Positions 8,631 through 19,580 are shown, numbered from the stretch's first letter. The stretch: 47,831 bases of DNA from JBOGOC01 sp050747525 (GCA_050747525.1 JBOGOC010000047.1:1-47831), one strand, 5' to 3'. Notes: generated from the sequence alone by a model not told the origin. Program-made: numbers and translations.

Positions 8631-11600
8631 TCAGCGTGACTGGACCTTGTACTTGGGCCGCGCCGGCTTCTTCGCCGGCTCCTTGCCGAGCTTCTCCATG
8701 ACGTAGGCGATACCGCGCTCGAGCTGCGGGTCCTTGCCCGCGGCCACGAGGTGGGGCGCGTTCTCCACCTCGATGTCGGGGTCCACGCCGTGGTTCTCGA
8801 CCACCCAGTCACCCTTGGCGGGGTCCCACATGCCGAAGTCGGGCATGGTGATCGCCCCGCCATCGACCAGCGGGAGGAACCGGCTGATCCCCACCAGGCC
8901 TCCCCACGTCCGCTTGCCGATCACGGGGCCCAGCCCCGCCATGCGGAAGTAGTAGGGGAAGGCGTCTCCGCCCGACCCCGCGTACTCGTTCACCAGGATG
9001 CACTTGGGGCCGTCCACCGCCGTGCCCGGCGTGCGGAAGTCGTTGCCGTCGCGGTTCGACCAGTAGACCATGGTGGTCCGGCGCAGGCGCTCCACGAAGA
9101 AGTCGGGGATGAAGCCGCCGCCGTTGAACCGCTCGTCCACGATGATCCCCTCCTTGTGGACTTGCGGGTAGTACTGGCGCGTGAACTGCTGGATCCCGCC
9201 GATGGCGGTGTTGGGGACGTGGATGTAGGCGATGCGCCCGCCGGTGGCCTCGTCCACCTTGCGGCGGTTGGCCTCCACCCAGTCGTCGTAGCGAAGCGAG
9301 GTGTCGTTGCCGACCGGCGTCACCGTGTAGGTGCGCGGCGACTTGTCCGACGGGCTCGAGCCCACGGTGATGCGCGTCTGGCGGCCGTCGGTCCCCACGA
9401 ACGCGGCGAAGACGTTCTCGGGAGCGCGCACCGGACGACCGTTCACCTCCAGCAGGTAGTCCCCTTCCTTGACCAGCACGCCGGGCTCGTTCAGCGGCGC
9501 GGCCGTGCCCGAGTTCCAGTCCCGCTTGGCGTAGATCTTCGAGAACCGGTAGAGGCCCGACTTGGCGTCCAGCTCGAGGTCGGCTCCCAGCAGCCCCACG
9601 CCCGTGCGCGCCACGCGGGGCGTGTCGCCGCCCCCCACGTACGCGTGCGAGGTGGCCAGCTCGCCCTGCAGCTCGCCCAGGATGTAGTTCAGGTCGGTGC
9701 GGTGCGCGACGTAGGGAAGAAGCTGGCGGTAACGCTCGCCCATCGCTTTCCAGTTCAGCCCGCCCATGCCCGGGTCGTAGTAGAAGTCACGCTCCAGGCG
9801 CCAGGCTTCCTCGTACATCTGACGCCACTCCTTGTGCGGGTCGACCAGCGCCATGAGCTCCCCGGCCTTCTCGACCTTGCCGTCGCCCGACTTCTTGCCC
9901 TCCTTCACCTCGATGATGCCGACGGTGTCGCGCGACTTGTAGAACAGCTTCCCGCCGTCCTTGGACAACGCGTAGCGCGGCTCCACGCCGGAGATGATCT
10001 CCTGGTCCTTGCGCTCCTTCAGGTCGAACATGCGGATCGAGGCGGCCGGCGCGCCCCCGTCCCCGTCGTCGCCCGTGGCGGACTGCGGCGGCTGCTTGAT
10101 GTAGATCACCTTCCCATCGGGCGCCGACAGGCCCTGGTAGCGGCCCGGGGGGACCGGCAGCTGCGCCAGGCGGGACCCGATGCGGTCCAGGTGGATCACC
10201 ACCGGCTCGGGCTTCTTCTCCGCGGCATCGTCCTTCCCCTTGTCCCCGTCCTTGCCGTCGTCCTTCTTCTTCGCGTCCCCATCCTTCTTGTCCTCCCCGG
10301 CCGACTCCTCGTCGCTCTCCGGGGCCACCGGCGAAGGCAGGTCTTCGCGCAGCGGCAGGGCGTAGATGCGGTCGGTGTCGGGGAAGTGCATGTTCAGCTC
10401 GAAGGCCGCGAACTGCGGATGCAGCGTGCGGCGCGACAGGAAGTAGAGGTACTTCCCGCCGGCGTCGAACACCGGGCCGTAGTCGTCGGTCATCCCGTCG
10501 GAGACCGGGGTCACCTTGCCGGTGTCGAGCGAGTAGAGCATCACGCGGCTGAAGTTGTTGCGCTCCGGCCGCGACCAGGTGATCCAGGCGGAGTCGGGAG
10601 CCCAGCGATAGTCGAAGATCTCGCCATCCTGGCCCGTGTCGATCTTCGTTGTCTTTCCGGTCTCCACGTCGACCCACCACAGGGTCATCGTCTTGTCCGA
10701 GAAGACCAGCTTGCGGCTGTCGGGAGACCAGACGGGCGCGTACCGGAACGTGGAGCCGCCTTTGGTCACCTGCCGATCGGGGGTGAGGCCGTCGCTGCCG
10801 ATGACGTGCAGCTCGTACTCACCGCTGGCGTCCGACAGGTAGGCGATCCACTTGCCGTCGGGGGACCACGACGGGTCCCTCTCGCGCGCCCCCGGAGTGG
10901 CGGTCAGCAGGCGCACGTCCCCCTTTTCCGCCGGCACCGAGAACAGCTCGCCGCGGGCCTCGATGACGGCCCGCTTCCCCGACGGGGACAGGTCGAAGTT
11001 GTTCGTCCAGGAGGCCACGTTGCGCATCTGGGCGCGCGTGGCCGGCTTGTCGTCCGGGACCAGGATGCTCAGCTTGACCGGCTTCTCGGACGGCAGGTCC
11101 ATGACGTGCAGGTACCCGCCGTACTCGAACACGATCGAGTCGCCCCCCATGCTGGGCCACTTCACGTCGTACTCGTCGAAGCGCGTCACCTGGCGGTGCG
11201 CCTTCTTGTCCAGGTCGTAGGCCCAGAGGTTGACCGTGGGCCCGCCGCGGTCGGTGCTGTAATAGATGGTGCGCCCGTGCCACATGGGCCACTCGTCGGC
11301 CCCCGCCCAGTCGGTGATCTTCTCGGAGGTGTGCTTCTTCAAGTCGTAGATCCAGATCTCCGGCGCGTTGCCACCCTTGTAGCGCTTCCAGCTGCGGTTG
11401 TCGTAGGTGGGCGTGATGAAGGCGAGGCTCGAGCCGTCGGGCGAGAAGCTGGCGTAGCCGCCCTCGGGCAGCTCCAGCACGGTCTCGAACCCACCCTTGG
11501 CCGGGACGCTGTAGAACCTGTCGAACCGCTGGATGAACGCGGCGCGCGCCGAGCGCAGCAGGATCGACGCGCCGTCGGGATACCACTCGGCCACCTCGTC

Positions 11601-11951
11601 GTCGTCGGGATGCCAGGTCAGGCGCGCCGGCTCGCCCCCTTCCACCGGCACGACGAAGGCGTCCACGTTGCCGTCGTACTGGGCGGTGAAGGCGACCGAT
11701 CGGCCGTCGGGGGACAGCTTGGGGAACCGCTCCAGCCCCTCGTGGCTCGTCAGCCGCGCGGCCAGGCCGCCCTCGCGCGGGACCGTCCACAGATCCCCCG
11801 CGTAGATGAAGACGATGCGGCCACCGCCGATGTCGGGCTGCCGCAGGAGGCGGCATTCCTCCAGGGCGAAGGCAGTGGTACCGGCGGCGAAGAAAGTGAT
11901 GAGGATGAGGATGCCCCGCAGGCTGGACATCCGGGCGAGACGACGGCTCAT
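8631..11951 (-). CDS. Tricorn protease homologue (S41 family, exported)
   Basis: A 1106-residue protein with a signal peptide (about 1-29). Beta-propeller repeats follow (SPDG-type blades such as FPKLSPDGRSVAF and DPSWSPDGKWIAYLSD), then a C1 helical region, a PDZ domain and a C-terminal S41 serine peptidase. The likely catalytic residues are His in ATSHAYVGGG and Ser in YAGSGGDAFPYY, with a Glu further on; this matches the archaeal tricorn arrangement. It would cut peptides into short products, here probably in the periplasm. Between propeller and C1 lies a low-complexity Lys/Asp/Glu stretch (about residues 540-580) that looks like a flexible linker. A GGAGGT ribosome site precedes the ATG. 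It is preceded by the pyrF/MutS-like pair on the same strand. Confidence 0.9.
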   Translation of the reverse strand: MSRRLARMSSLRGILILITFFAAGTTAFALEECRLLRQPDIGGGRIVFIYAGDLWTVPREGGLAARLTSHEGLERFPKLSPDGRSVAFTAQYDGNVDAFVVPVEGGEPARLTWHPDDDEVAEWYPDGASILLRSARAAFIQRFDRFYSVPAKGGFETVLELPEGGYASFSPDGSSLAFITPTYDNRSWKRYKGGNAPEIWIYDLKKHTSEKITDWAGADEWPMWHGRTIYYSTDRGGPTVNLWAYDLDKKAHRQVTRFDEYDVKWPSMGGDSIVFEYGGYLHVMDLPSEKPVKLSILVPDDKPATRAQMRNVASWTNNFDLSPSGKRAVIEARGELFSVPAEKGDVRLLTATPGARERDPSWSPDGKWIAYLSDASGEYELHVIGSDGLTPDRQVTKGGSTFRYAPVWSPDSRKLVFSDKTMTLWWVDVETGKTTKIDTGQDGEIFDYRWAPDSAWITWSRPERNNFSRVMLYSLDTGKVTPVSDGMTDDYGPVFDAGGKYLYFLSRRTLHPQFAAFELNMHFPDTDRIYALPLREDLPSPVAPESDEESAGEDKKDGDAKKKDDGKDGDKGKDDAAEKKPEPVVIHLDRIGSRLAQLPVPPGRYQGLSAPDGKVIYIKQPPQSATGDDGDGGAPAASIRMFDLKERKDQEIISGVEPRYALSKDGGKLFYKSRDTVGIIEVKEGKKSGDGKVEKAGELMALVDPHKEWRQMYEEAWRLERDFYYDPGMGGLNWKAMGERYRQLLPYVAHRTDLNYILGELQGELATSHAYVGGGDTPRVARTGVGLLGADLELDAKSGLYRFSKIYAKRDWNSGTAAPLNEPGVLVKEGDYLLEVNGRPVRAPENVFAAFVGTDGRQTRITVGSSPSDKSPRTYTVTPVGNDTSLRYDDWVEANRRKVDEATGGRIAYIHVPNTAIGGIQQFTRQYYPQVHKEGIIVDERFNGGGFIPDFFVERLRRTTMVYWSNRDGNDFRTPGTAVDGPKCILVNEYAGSGGDAFPYYFRMAGLGPVIGKRTWGGLVGISRFLPLVDGGAITMPDFGMWDPAKGDWVVENHGVDPDIEVENAPHLVAAGKDPQLERGIAYVMEKLGKEPAKKPARPKYKVQSR

Positions 11952-12023
11952 GGTCGGGACCTCCGGAATGGGTCGGGAAAGACACAGCGACGCGCCATCA
12001 TACGATGACCGCGGCCCGAAGGT

Positions 12024-13832
12024 TCAGGACGGATCGATATCCAGCCCCACCGAGCGCATCAGCTCCAGCGCGTTGCTCTTTCTGACGACGCCGGGGCGCA
12101 TCAGGTAATCGAAAAAAATCCTCCCCTGCTCGAGGTGATCCTCGAAGTGCACGCAGTCCGCCCGGGGGCCCAGGGCCTCGGCGATGTGCGCCAGGGCCAG
12201 GTCGTGGGTGGTGACCATCCCGATGGCGCCGCGGGCGACCAGACCCTTGACCACCGCCTCCGCGCCGATGCGCCGGTCGTGCGAGTTGGTGCCGTGCAGC
12301 ATCTCGTCCAGCAGGAAAAGGACCGGGAGCCCGCCGCGCGTCAGGTCCATGATCTGCCGCAGGCGCGTGATCTCGGCGTAGAAGCGCGAGGTGCCGTCCT
12401 GAAGCGAGTCCTGCGTGCGCATGGAGGCGCCCAGCGACAGAGGCGAGAGGCTCATGGACGCGGCCCGCACCGGACCTCCGGCCATCGCCAGCACCGTGTT
12501 CACCCCCACCGTGCGCAGCAGCGTGCTCTTGCCCGACATGTTCGAGCCGGTCACGATGAGGACCGCCGGCGCGGTTCCGCCCAGAGCGACGTCGTTGGGG
12601 ACGCAGCGCTCCTTCGGGATGAGCGGGTGGCCCATCGCGCGCCCGACCAGCATGGCCTCCCCCTCGACGAGCCGCGGGAAGGGATCCGCGGGGTTCTCGT
12701 AGGCATAGGACGCCAGCGCGCACAGCCCTTCGAACTCCCCCACCGCGCGCAGCCACCCTGCCACGGCCGGGCCCGACACCGCGCGCCAGCGCTCCAGCGC
12801 GTACGCGATCTGCGTGGTCCACAGAAGAGCCGCGGCGATGGGGCCGAAGAGCTGGTTGCGACGCGCGTCGAGCCGCTCCATCAGCGCGTGCACGCGCGCG
12901 ATGCGGCGCGACGGAGGCACGCCCTGCGTCTCGAGGGCCGCGCGCAGCGCGAGCAGCTGCGGCGACGTGACCGGCTCGGCCTCGATGCGAGCCAGCACCT
13001 GCGCCAGCAGCGCCAGGTCCCTCGCCGCGGTGGCCGCCTTGCCCACGACGTGAAGCACACGGTTGCGCTGCGACAGCGCGAACCCCGCCTGCACCAGACC
13101 GGCCAGCACGAGGGGCGCCGCCCCGGTCATGCCGGCGGCCCACGCGGCGGCCGAGGCGATGGTGACCGCCGAGAGGGCAGCCCCGGCGCGAGGGACCCAC
13201 GCCGAGGTCAGCATGGCAGGCTCCGTCCCCCAGGCCGCCAGCTCCTCGGGATGGACCCCCGCGCGCACGTCGGCCCCCAGCAGCGCCAGCTCCTCGCGCA
13301 GATCCAGGCGCGGCGCCAGCTCGCGCACGGCCTCCTGGCGCAGCGGGACCTCGCGCGGCGGCGCGGGGGCCTTCAGCCACGAGGCCAGCGCCTCCTCCCC
13401 CGCACGCGTGCGCGCGGTGCACAGCAGCTCGAACAGCGAGCCGCTGCCGAACAGGTCCAGGTCGACCGCATACAGATGATGAGGGTCCTGGAAGCGGCTC
13501 CCCGGCTCGCCCGCCCCCGCCCAGCGGTGATCCAGGCGCGCCAGGCCACGCGCGTAGAACTCCGCCGCCCGCAGCAGGCGGCGCCTCGCCCGGATGACCC
13601 GATCGTGCACCACGGCCAGCGCGGCGAACACCGCCGCCGGCGCCAGCAGCCACCAGCCGGAGAGCATCCCCTGCCCGAAGGCCAGCCAGGCCACGACCGC
13701 CGCGGCGGCCGCCACCGCCAGCCGCGCTCCCGAGAGGCGCACCTCGATCCGGTCGAGCCGAGCGGCTTCGTGCAGACGCGCCTGCCGGCGCGCCGTGTAG
13801 GTCTCTCGTGGATCCGTGGGAGAGGAGGTCAT
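12024..13832 (-). CDS. MutS-like ATPase, membrane-associated, without mismatch-recognition domain
   Basis: A 602-residue protein. The C-terminal third is a MutS-type ATPase domain: Walker A TGSNMSGKST, Walker B LFLLDEMLHGTNS, signature region SLQDGTSRFYAE, and the switch histidine in TTHDLAL. The N-terminal mismatch-binding and connector domains of MutS are missing. Instead there are two hydrophobic segments near residues 35-75 and another pair near 225-265, suggesting a membrane anchor. Proteins of this layout occur in Acidobacteriota, Bacteroidota and Cyanobacteria and are usually annotated as mismatch-repair ATPases, but a repair role is doubtful. The ATG at 13832 overlaps the pyrF stop (ATGA), so translation is coupled to pyrF. 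Confidence 0.82.
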   Translation of the reverse strand: MTSSPTDPRETYTARRQARLHEAARLDRIEVRLSGARLAVAAAAAVVAWLAFGQGMLSGWWLLAPAAVFAALAVVHDRVIRARRRLLRAAEFYARGLARLDHRWAGAGEPGSRFQDPHHLYAVDLDLFGSGSLFELLCTARTRAGEEALASWLKAPAPPREVPLRQEAVRELAPRLDLREELALLGADVRAGVHPEELAAWGTEPAMLTSAWVPRAGAALSAVTIASAAAWAAGMTGAAPLVLAGLVQAGFALSQRNRVLHVVGKAATAARDLALLAQVLARIEAEPVTSPQLLALRAALETQGVPPSRRIARVHALMERLDARRNQLFGPIAAALLWTTQIAYALERWRAVSGPAVAGWLRAVGEFEGLCALASYAYENPADPFPRLVEGEAMLVGRAMGHPLIPKERCVPNDVALGGTAPAVLIVTGSNMSGKSTLLRTVGVNTVLAMAGGPVRAASMSLSPLSLGASMRTQDSLQDGTSRFYAEITRLRQIMDLTRGGLPVLFLLDEMLHGTNSHDRRIGAEAVVKGLVARGAIGMVTTHDLALAHIAEALGPRADCVHFEDHLEQGRIFFDYLMRPGVVRKSNALELMRSVGLDIDPS

Positions 13833-14542
13833 CCCCGGGCTTTCGCGATGTCCTCGATGATGGCGCGGGCCGCCCGAGCCGGGTCGTCCGCGCGCGTGAT
13901 CGGGCGCCCCACCACCAGGTAGTCGGCCCCCATGGCGATGGCCTCGCCGGGCGTGGCCGATCGCTTGTGGTCGTCGGTCGTGGCCCCCGCCGGGCGCACG
14001 CCGGGGCTGACGATCAGCAGATCGGGATGCGCCTGCCGCACCAGGCGGATGGTGGGCCCCGACGCGATCGCCCCGTCGCACCCGGCATCCACCATGCGGC
14101 GGCAGCGCTTCAGGATGTAGTCGTCGAAGCCCCCCTCGCCTCCCAGACTACGGAAGTCGGCTTCCCCCATGCTGGACAGGAAGGTCACGAACAGCAGCTT
14201 GGGCCGGTCGGCCCTCCCTCGCCCCTCCAGGGCCGCGCGCACGGTCGGCTCGTCGGCGCTGGCGCTCAGGGTGAGCAGCTCCACGCCCAGGGACGCGGCC
14301 ACGCTCACGCTGCGCCGGATCGTCTCGGGGATGTCTCCCGGCAGCTTCACGTCCAGGAACACCCTGGCCCGCGGCGTCAGCTCGGACAGCAGCTCGCGCA
14401 GGCCTCCGGCCAGCGTCAGCTCCAGCCCCAGCTTGTAGAAGGACACCACCCCGTCCAGCCCCCGCACCAGCGCCCGCGCTTCGTCGTTGGTGGGAACATC
14501 CAGCGCCACGATGAGACGACCTGCCGCGTCGTTCGTAATCAT
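13829..14542 (-). CDS. pyrF: Orotidine 5'-phosphate decarboxylase family protein, divergent active site
   Basis: A 237-residue TIM-barrel protein that would convert OMP to UMP, the last step of UMP synthesis. Family features: LIVALDVP at the start, YKLGLEL, the phosphate-binding end IVSPGVRPAGATTDDHKR and GADYLVVGRPIT. The catalytic loop, normally D-x-K-x-x-D-I-P-x-T, reads DVKLPGDIPET. One extra residue sits between the lysine and the second aspartate, and the usual VHA-type strand reads LLTLSASADE without the histidine. The frame is continuous on both sides, so this is not an obvious sequencing slip. The ATG at 14542 gives the standard N-terminus. The gene is divergent from YqeY and coupled to the MutS-like gene. 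Confidence 0.8.
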   Translation of the reverse strand: MITNDAAGRLIVALDVPTNDEARALVRGLDGVVSFYKLGLELTLAGGLRELLSELTPRARVFLDVKLPGDIPETIRRSVSVAASLGVELLTLSASADEPTVRAALEGRGRADRPKLLFVTFLSSMGEADFRSLGGEGGFDDYILKRCRRMVDAGCDGAIASGPTIRLVRQAHPDLLIVSPGVRPAGATTDDHKRSATPGEAIAMGADYLVVGRPITRADDPARAARAIIEDIAKARG

Positions 14543-14580
14543 GATGCCGTGCAGGATATCAGCCGGGGCTGTCCGACGGG

Positions 14581-14586
14581 TATACT
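14581..14586 (+). promoter_or_regulatory. Possible -10 element upstream of the YqeY gene
   Basis: TATACT, one base from the TATAAT consensus, lies 33 bp before the YqeY ATG in the 77-bp divergent spacer with pyrF. I could not find a matching -35 at a normal distance, so this is tentative. Confidence 0.3.
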
Positions 14587-14619
14587 GGCCCCCTTCCACT
14601 CACCGGCCGGAGGTGCCCT

Positions 14620-15089
14620 ATGTCGCTCAGGCAAGTCATCGCCGAGGATCTGAAGGCGGCCATGAAGTCGCAGTCGAAGAACCGCCTGGAGGTGCTGCGC
14701 ATGGCGCGCGCCCGCATGCAGGAAGCCGAAGTGGCGCTGCGCGCGGAGATGGGCCGCGACTACGAGCTGTCCGACGAGGAATCGATCAAGGTGCTCGCCG
14801 CCTATGCCAAGCAGCGGCGCGACTCCATCGAAGCCTACCGCAAGGCGGGCCGGGAGGACCTGGCGGCCCAGGAAGAAGCCGAGCTGGCCATCGTTCAGGA
14901 GTACCTGCCCAAGCAGCTCGGAGAAGACGAAGTCCGCGCCATCGTCAAGGAGGCCATCGACTCCACGGGAGCCACGTCGCCCAGGCAGATGGGAGCCGTC
15001 ATGAAGGCCGTGATGCCGAAGGTGCAGGGAGCAGCCGACGGCAAGCTGATCAGCAGGATCGTCAACGAGATGCTCTCGGGGAGAACCTC

Positions 15090-15093
<4 letters not shown>
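14620..15093 (+). CDS. GatB/YqeY domain protein
   Basis: A 157-residue YqeY family protein. Hallmarks are the helical start IAEDLKAAMKSQ, RLEVLRM, the acidic EEAELAIVQEYLPKQL segment and the C-terminal GatB-like part with MGAVMKAVMPKVQG. The C-terminal fold resembles the tRNA-binding tail of the amidotransferase subunit GatB, so a tRNA-linked role has been proposed for the family, but its function is not established. It is full length for the family. A GGAGGT ribosome site precedes the ATG at 14620. The stop overlaps the start of the S9 peptidase (ATGA), so the two are coupled. Confidence 0.92.
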
Positions 15094-17024
<1,931 letters not shown>

Positions 17025-17127
17025 ACGCTGCCCCCTGAACGCATCACCGGTCTGTGCACCCAGACGCTCGACGTGTGTCCAACATGCAGATGATCGTTGA
17101 TAGCCGGCCAGTGACGTGGAGTTGGCA

Positions 17128-17466
17128 ATGAAACGCCTAACTGTATTGCTGCTCTGCCTCATCACCTCGAGCGCCTCGTTCCCGGGCGAGCGCGGCTACG
17201 AGGCGGGAGACGTCCAACACAGAGTGGTGATGGGGCCCGATGAAGATGGAGACCTGCTCGTCTCCGTCAAGGTCGAGGTCACGAACACCACCGACGAGGA
17301 CATGGACGTGGATCTCGAGCTTCAGGGCTGTGACCGCGACGGATTCGAGCTCGTGGAGCTCGATCTGTCCGGGAAGGTGAGCGCGAGGTCGTCGAAGGTG
17401 ATCACCGACACGGACTACATCAGCGCCGAGGTCTTGGAGCGGATCGATCACTGGAACGTCGAATAG
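17128..17466 (+). CDS. Small exported hypothetical protein
   Basis: A 112-residue protein with a short signal peptide (RLTVLLLCLITSSAS) and a small beta-rich mature part with alternating strands (LLVSVKVEVTNTT, DVDLELQGCDRDGFEL), resembling a FxLYD-like or immunoglobulin-like fold. No family is recognised with confidence. The ATG at 17128 follows GGAG at good distance; a GTG at 17116 is in frame but less well placed. It is the last plus-strand gene before the long minus-strand block. Its last bases overlap the tail of a glyoxalase remnant on the other strand. Confidence 0.6.
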   Translation: MKRLTVLLLCLITSSASFPGERGYEAGDVQHRVVMGPDEDGDLLVSVKVEVTNTTDEDMDVDLELQGCDRDGFELVELDLSGKVSARSSKVITDTDYISAEVLERIDHWNVE

Positions 17467-17703
17467 GGCTCACGCACGTCCCCGCTTCCTGGTGACACGC
17501 ATCTTCGCGGCTGCTTTCGCTCCCGTCTTCCGACGGGACACCCTTGAGCGAAGTACCACTCATGCCCCTCGGGATCGGTCACGCCATAGCGCCGATGACC
17601 GTACTCGGTGTCGGTGGGCTCCTCGAGGATGCGTGCACCAGCCTTCCGCGCGCGCTGGAAGTGTCTGTCGCTCTGCGTGGCCTGGCCACGTCCTCGCCGA
17701 GCT
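17448..17703 (-). pseudogene. Remnant: C-terminal half of a VOC/glyoxalase protein
   Basis: In a frame different from the intact VOC gene just upstream, the minus strand reads SDRHFQRARKAGARILEEP, then TDTEYGHRRYGVTDPEGHEW and YFAQ. This is the second half of a PhnB-like VOC domain. The first half is absent: upstream the frame runs into the end of the intact VOC gene with no start codon. The remnant continues to a TGA at 17448. It could be the left-over of a second glyoxalase gene after a deletion, or the second domain of an original two-domain protein lost by frameshift. Confidence 0.7.
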
Positions 17704-18075
17704 TCAGCTCCCTGGCTCCCCCACGTGCCAGCAGACGCCTGCCGGGTCGATGAAGGTGAGCTCCCGGCCCCAGGGCTCCTCCTTCGGTGGACGGATGCGG
17801 AACCCGGGGTATTTCTTCTCCAGATCCTTCTGCGAGACCACCCGCCACCATGCGTCCAGATCCGGCACGTTGAGCCTGATCATGAAATTGGCCGCGAACT
17901 CTTTGCTGTCGAATTTCTGAAGGATGAACTGCGCGTCTCCGCTGCGGAAGCCCGCGTAGCCGCCACTTTCCCAGACCTCCTCAAAGCCGAGGTCGGCGAA
18001 CAGGGCACGACTGGCGTCGTAGTCCTTCCCGCTCGGGACGAACGGGAGGAGCGACGACGCGCGGAGCTCGGTCAT
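17704..18075 (-). CDS. VOC family (glyoxalase/bleomycin-resistance-like) protein
   Basis: A 123-residue single-domain VOC protein. It begins SSLLPFVPSGKDYDASRALF (a betaalphabetabetabeta repeat start) and has FRSGDAQFILQKF, VPDLDAWW and a C-terminal GRELTFIDPAGVCWHVGEP. VOC proteins of this size bind metals and act as glyoxalases, dioxygenases or drug-binding proteins; the metal ligands are not all clear here and the substrate is unknown. The ATG at 18075 is 8 bp after the stop of the P1 peptidase gene, so they are probably co-transcribed. Confidence 0.8.
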   Translation of the reverse strand: MTELRASSLLPFVPSGKDYDASRALFADLGFEEVWESGGYAGFRSGDAQFILQKFDSKEFAANFMIRLNVPDLDAWWRVVSQKDLEKKYPGFRIRPPKEEPWGRELTFIDPAGVCWHVGEPGS

Positions 18076-18083
18076 GATGAACC

Positions 18084-19157
18084 TCACTTCTTCAGGAGCT
18101 CGCGAACCCGCTCGATCGGGATCCCCTCGGCGCTCCCGGAACTCGACGTCACGCTGGTCGCCCGGAACAGCGAGTTGTACACGGCTTCCTCTGTCGCCTC
18201 GAGCGCCGCCTGGAACAACGGCGACACAGCGTCGCCCGCAGGGGTCTGTCCCGCCTGCGCCCCTCGCGCAGTCGAGAATGCGATGGCGTAGTCGCCGCTC
18301 CCGTGGCTGAACGAAGATCCCGTCCGTCCCAGCCCGAACACCGCCCGGGCGGCGAGCCTCTCGAGTCCTCGGGCATCGAGCGGGGCGTCCGTGGCGACGA
18401 CGACCATGCAGGAGCCATCCGCGGAGGCCCTCTCCTGTCCCGGTGGCTGCAGCGACCGGAAGATGGGCACCCCGGCGATGGTCAGGTTCCCGCCGAAGTT
18501 GGACTGCACCAGGACACCCACCACGTGCCCCCCGGGAACGACCCGCGACGACGTGCCGATCCCCCCCTTCCATCCGAAGGCCACGGTTCCGGTCCCCGCG
18601 CCGACGCTCCCCTCGGCGACCGGCCCCTCCTTCGCGCCGGCGATAGCATCCAGCACGTGCTGACGGGTCACGTGCAGGCCCCGGATGTCGTTCAGGCGTC
18701 CGTCGTTGGTCTCCCCGACCAGGGCGTTCACGGACCGGACCATCTCGTTGCCCGGCTGCGCCAGCGTGTACCGCACCACCGCGTCCATCGCCACACCCAC
18801 GCTCAGCGTGTTGGTGAGCACGATGGGAGTCTCGATCGTCCCCAGCTCCTGGACCTGCGTGGACCCCGCCAGCTTCCCGAAGGCGTTTCCGACGAACACC
18901 GCGCCCGCCACCCTGTCCTGGAACAGGTTCCCTCCATGAGGGAGGACGGCGGTCACGCCCGTCCGGATGTTCTGTCCGACGATCACCGTCGTGTGCCCGA
19001 CGCGCACCCCGGTCACATCCGTGATGGCATTGAGCGGGCCGGGCGGGTACACGCCGGGCGCCACCCCCATGTCGCGCGAGCGAGCACGCTCCTGAGACAG
19101 GACCGACCCGCCAGCCCACATGCAACACATGAGGATGACCAGGGGAGCGGCTCTCAT
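18084..19157 (-). CDS. P1 family N-terminal-nucleophile aminopeptidase (DmpA-like), exported
   Basis: A 357-residue protein with a signal peptide (about 1-21). The family start is GPLNAITDVTGVRVGHTTV. The self-cleavage site is conserved: Gly-Ser in ADGSCMVVVATDAPLD near residue 240, where Ser would become the N-terminal nucleophile after processing. The conserved Asn in SNFGGNLT and the QPGN region are also present. P1 enzymes such as DmpA release N-terminal L- or D-amino acids from peptides, amides or esters. It fits the peptide-degrading theme of the window. It lies between a small membrane protein gene (8-bp gap) and a VOC gene (8-bp gap), all on one strand. Confidence 0.9.
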   Translation of the reverse strand: MRAAPLVILMCCMWAGGSVLSQERARSRDMGVAPGVYPPGPLNAITDVTGVRVGHTTVIVGQNIRTGVTAVLPHGGNLFQDRVAGAVFVGNAFGKLAGSTQVQELGTIETPIVLTNTLSVGVAMDAVVRYTLAQPGNEMVRSVNALVGETNDGRLNDIRGLHVTRQHVLDAIAGAKEGPVAEGSVGAGTGTVAFGWKGGIGTSSRVVPGGHVVGVLVQSNFGGNLTIAGVPIFRSLQPPGQERASADGSCMVVVATDAPLDARGLERLAARAVFGLGRTGSSFSHGSGDYAIAFSTARGAQAGQTPAGDAVSPLFQAALEATEEAVYNSLFRATSVTSSSGSAEGIPIERVRELLKK

Positions 19158-19165
19158 CGATCGCT

Positions 19166-19576
19166 TCAGCTCGCAGGCATGAAGCGTTGCCGGACCGACG
19201 GCCTGCTGAGCACCAGCAACGTGAGGACACCCAGGACGGTGCCGAACGGAAAGGCCACGCAGGACAGAGCTGCCATGACCATGCAGAACATGTAGCGGCG
19301 TCGTCGGGCCAGGCATCTGCCCGCCCAGGCCAGGAGCACTGAAAACGTCAGTCCACCGAGAATGAAGGCTGTTCCAAACACGACGAAGAGCCAGCCGAAC
19401 AGCCGAGGGATTCCGTCCTGGTTGTCGGGCTCGAGCCGGCCGGAGACCATGGCAAGGCCCAGAGCAACATGAAGAATCGGGAACAGAGAGAACAGGCCGC
19501 AGAGACCGGCGACGACGTAGTGAAACACGGCCAGGAGATCAAGTTGCTGCTCATCCTGCTGTTCTGACGGCATCAT
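19166..19576 (-). CDS. Small four-helix membrane protein
   Basis: A 136-residue integral membrane protein with about four hydrophobic segments (near residues 16-45, 60-85, 96-125). It starts with QQLDLLAVFHYVVAGLCGLF, a beginning I associate with a conserved hypothetical membrane family of Acidobacteriota and Planctomycetota. Function is unknown. Two ATG codons (19576, 19573) are adjacent; both fit. It follows the DUF1737 gene by 4 bp and precedes the P1 peptidase by 8 bp, so it is in the same transcript. Confidence 0.7.
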   Translation of the reverse strand: MMPSEQQDEQQLDLLAVFHYVVAGLCGLFSLFPILHVALGLAMVSGRLEPDNQDGIPRLFGWLFVVFGTAFILGGLTFSVLLAWAGRCLARRRRYMFCMVMAALSCVAFPFGTVLGVLTLLVLSRPSVRQRFMPAS

Positions 19577-19580
19577 CGTT

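Noticed and set aside
8751..12008. Long plus-strand open frame opposite the tricorn-like gene
   Set aside because: Shadow frame: composition is dominated by Arg, His, Val and Gly, with no domain.
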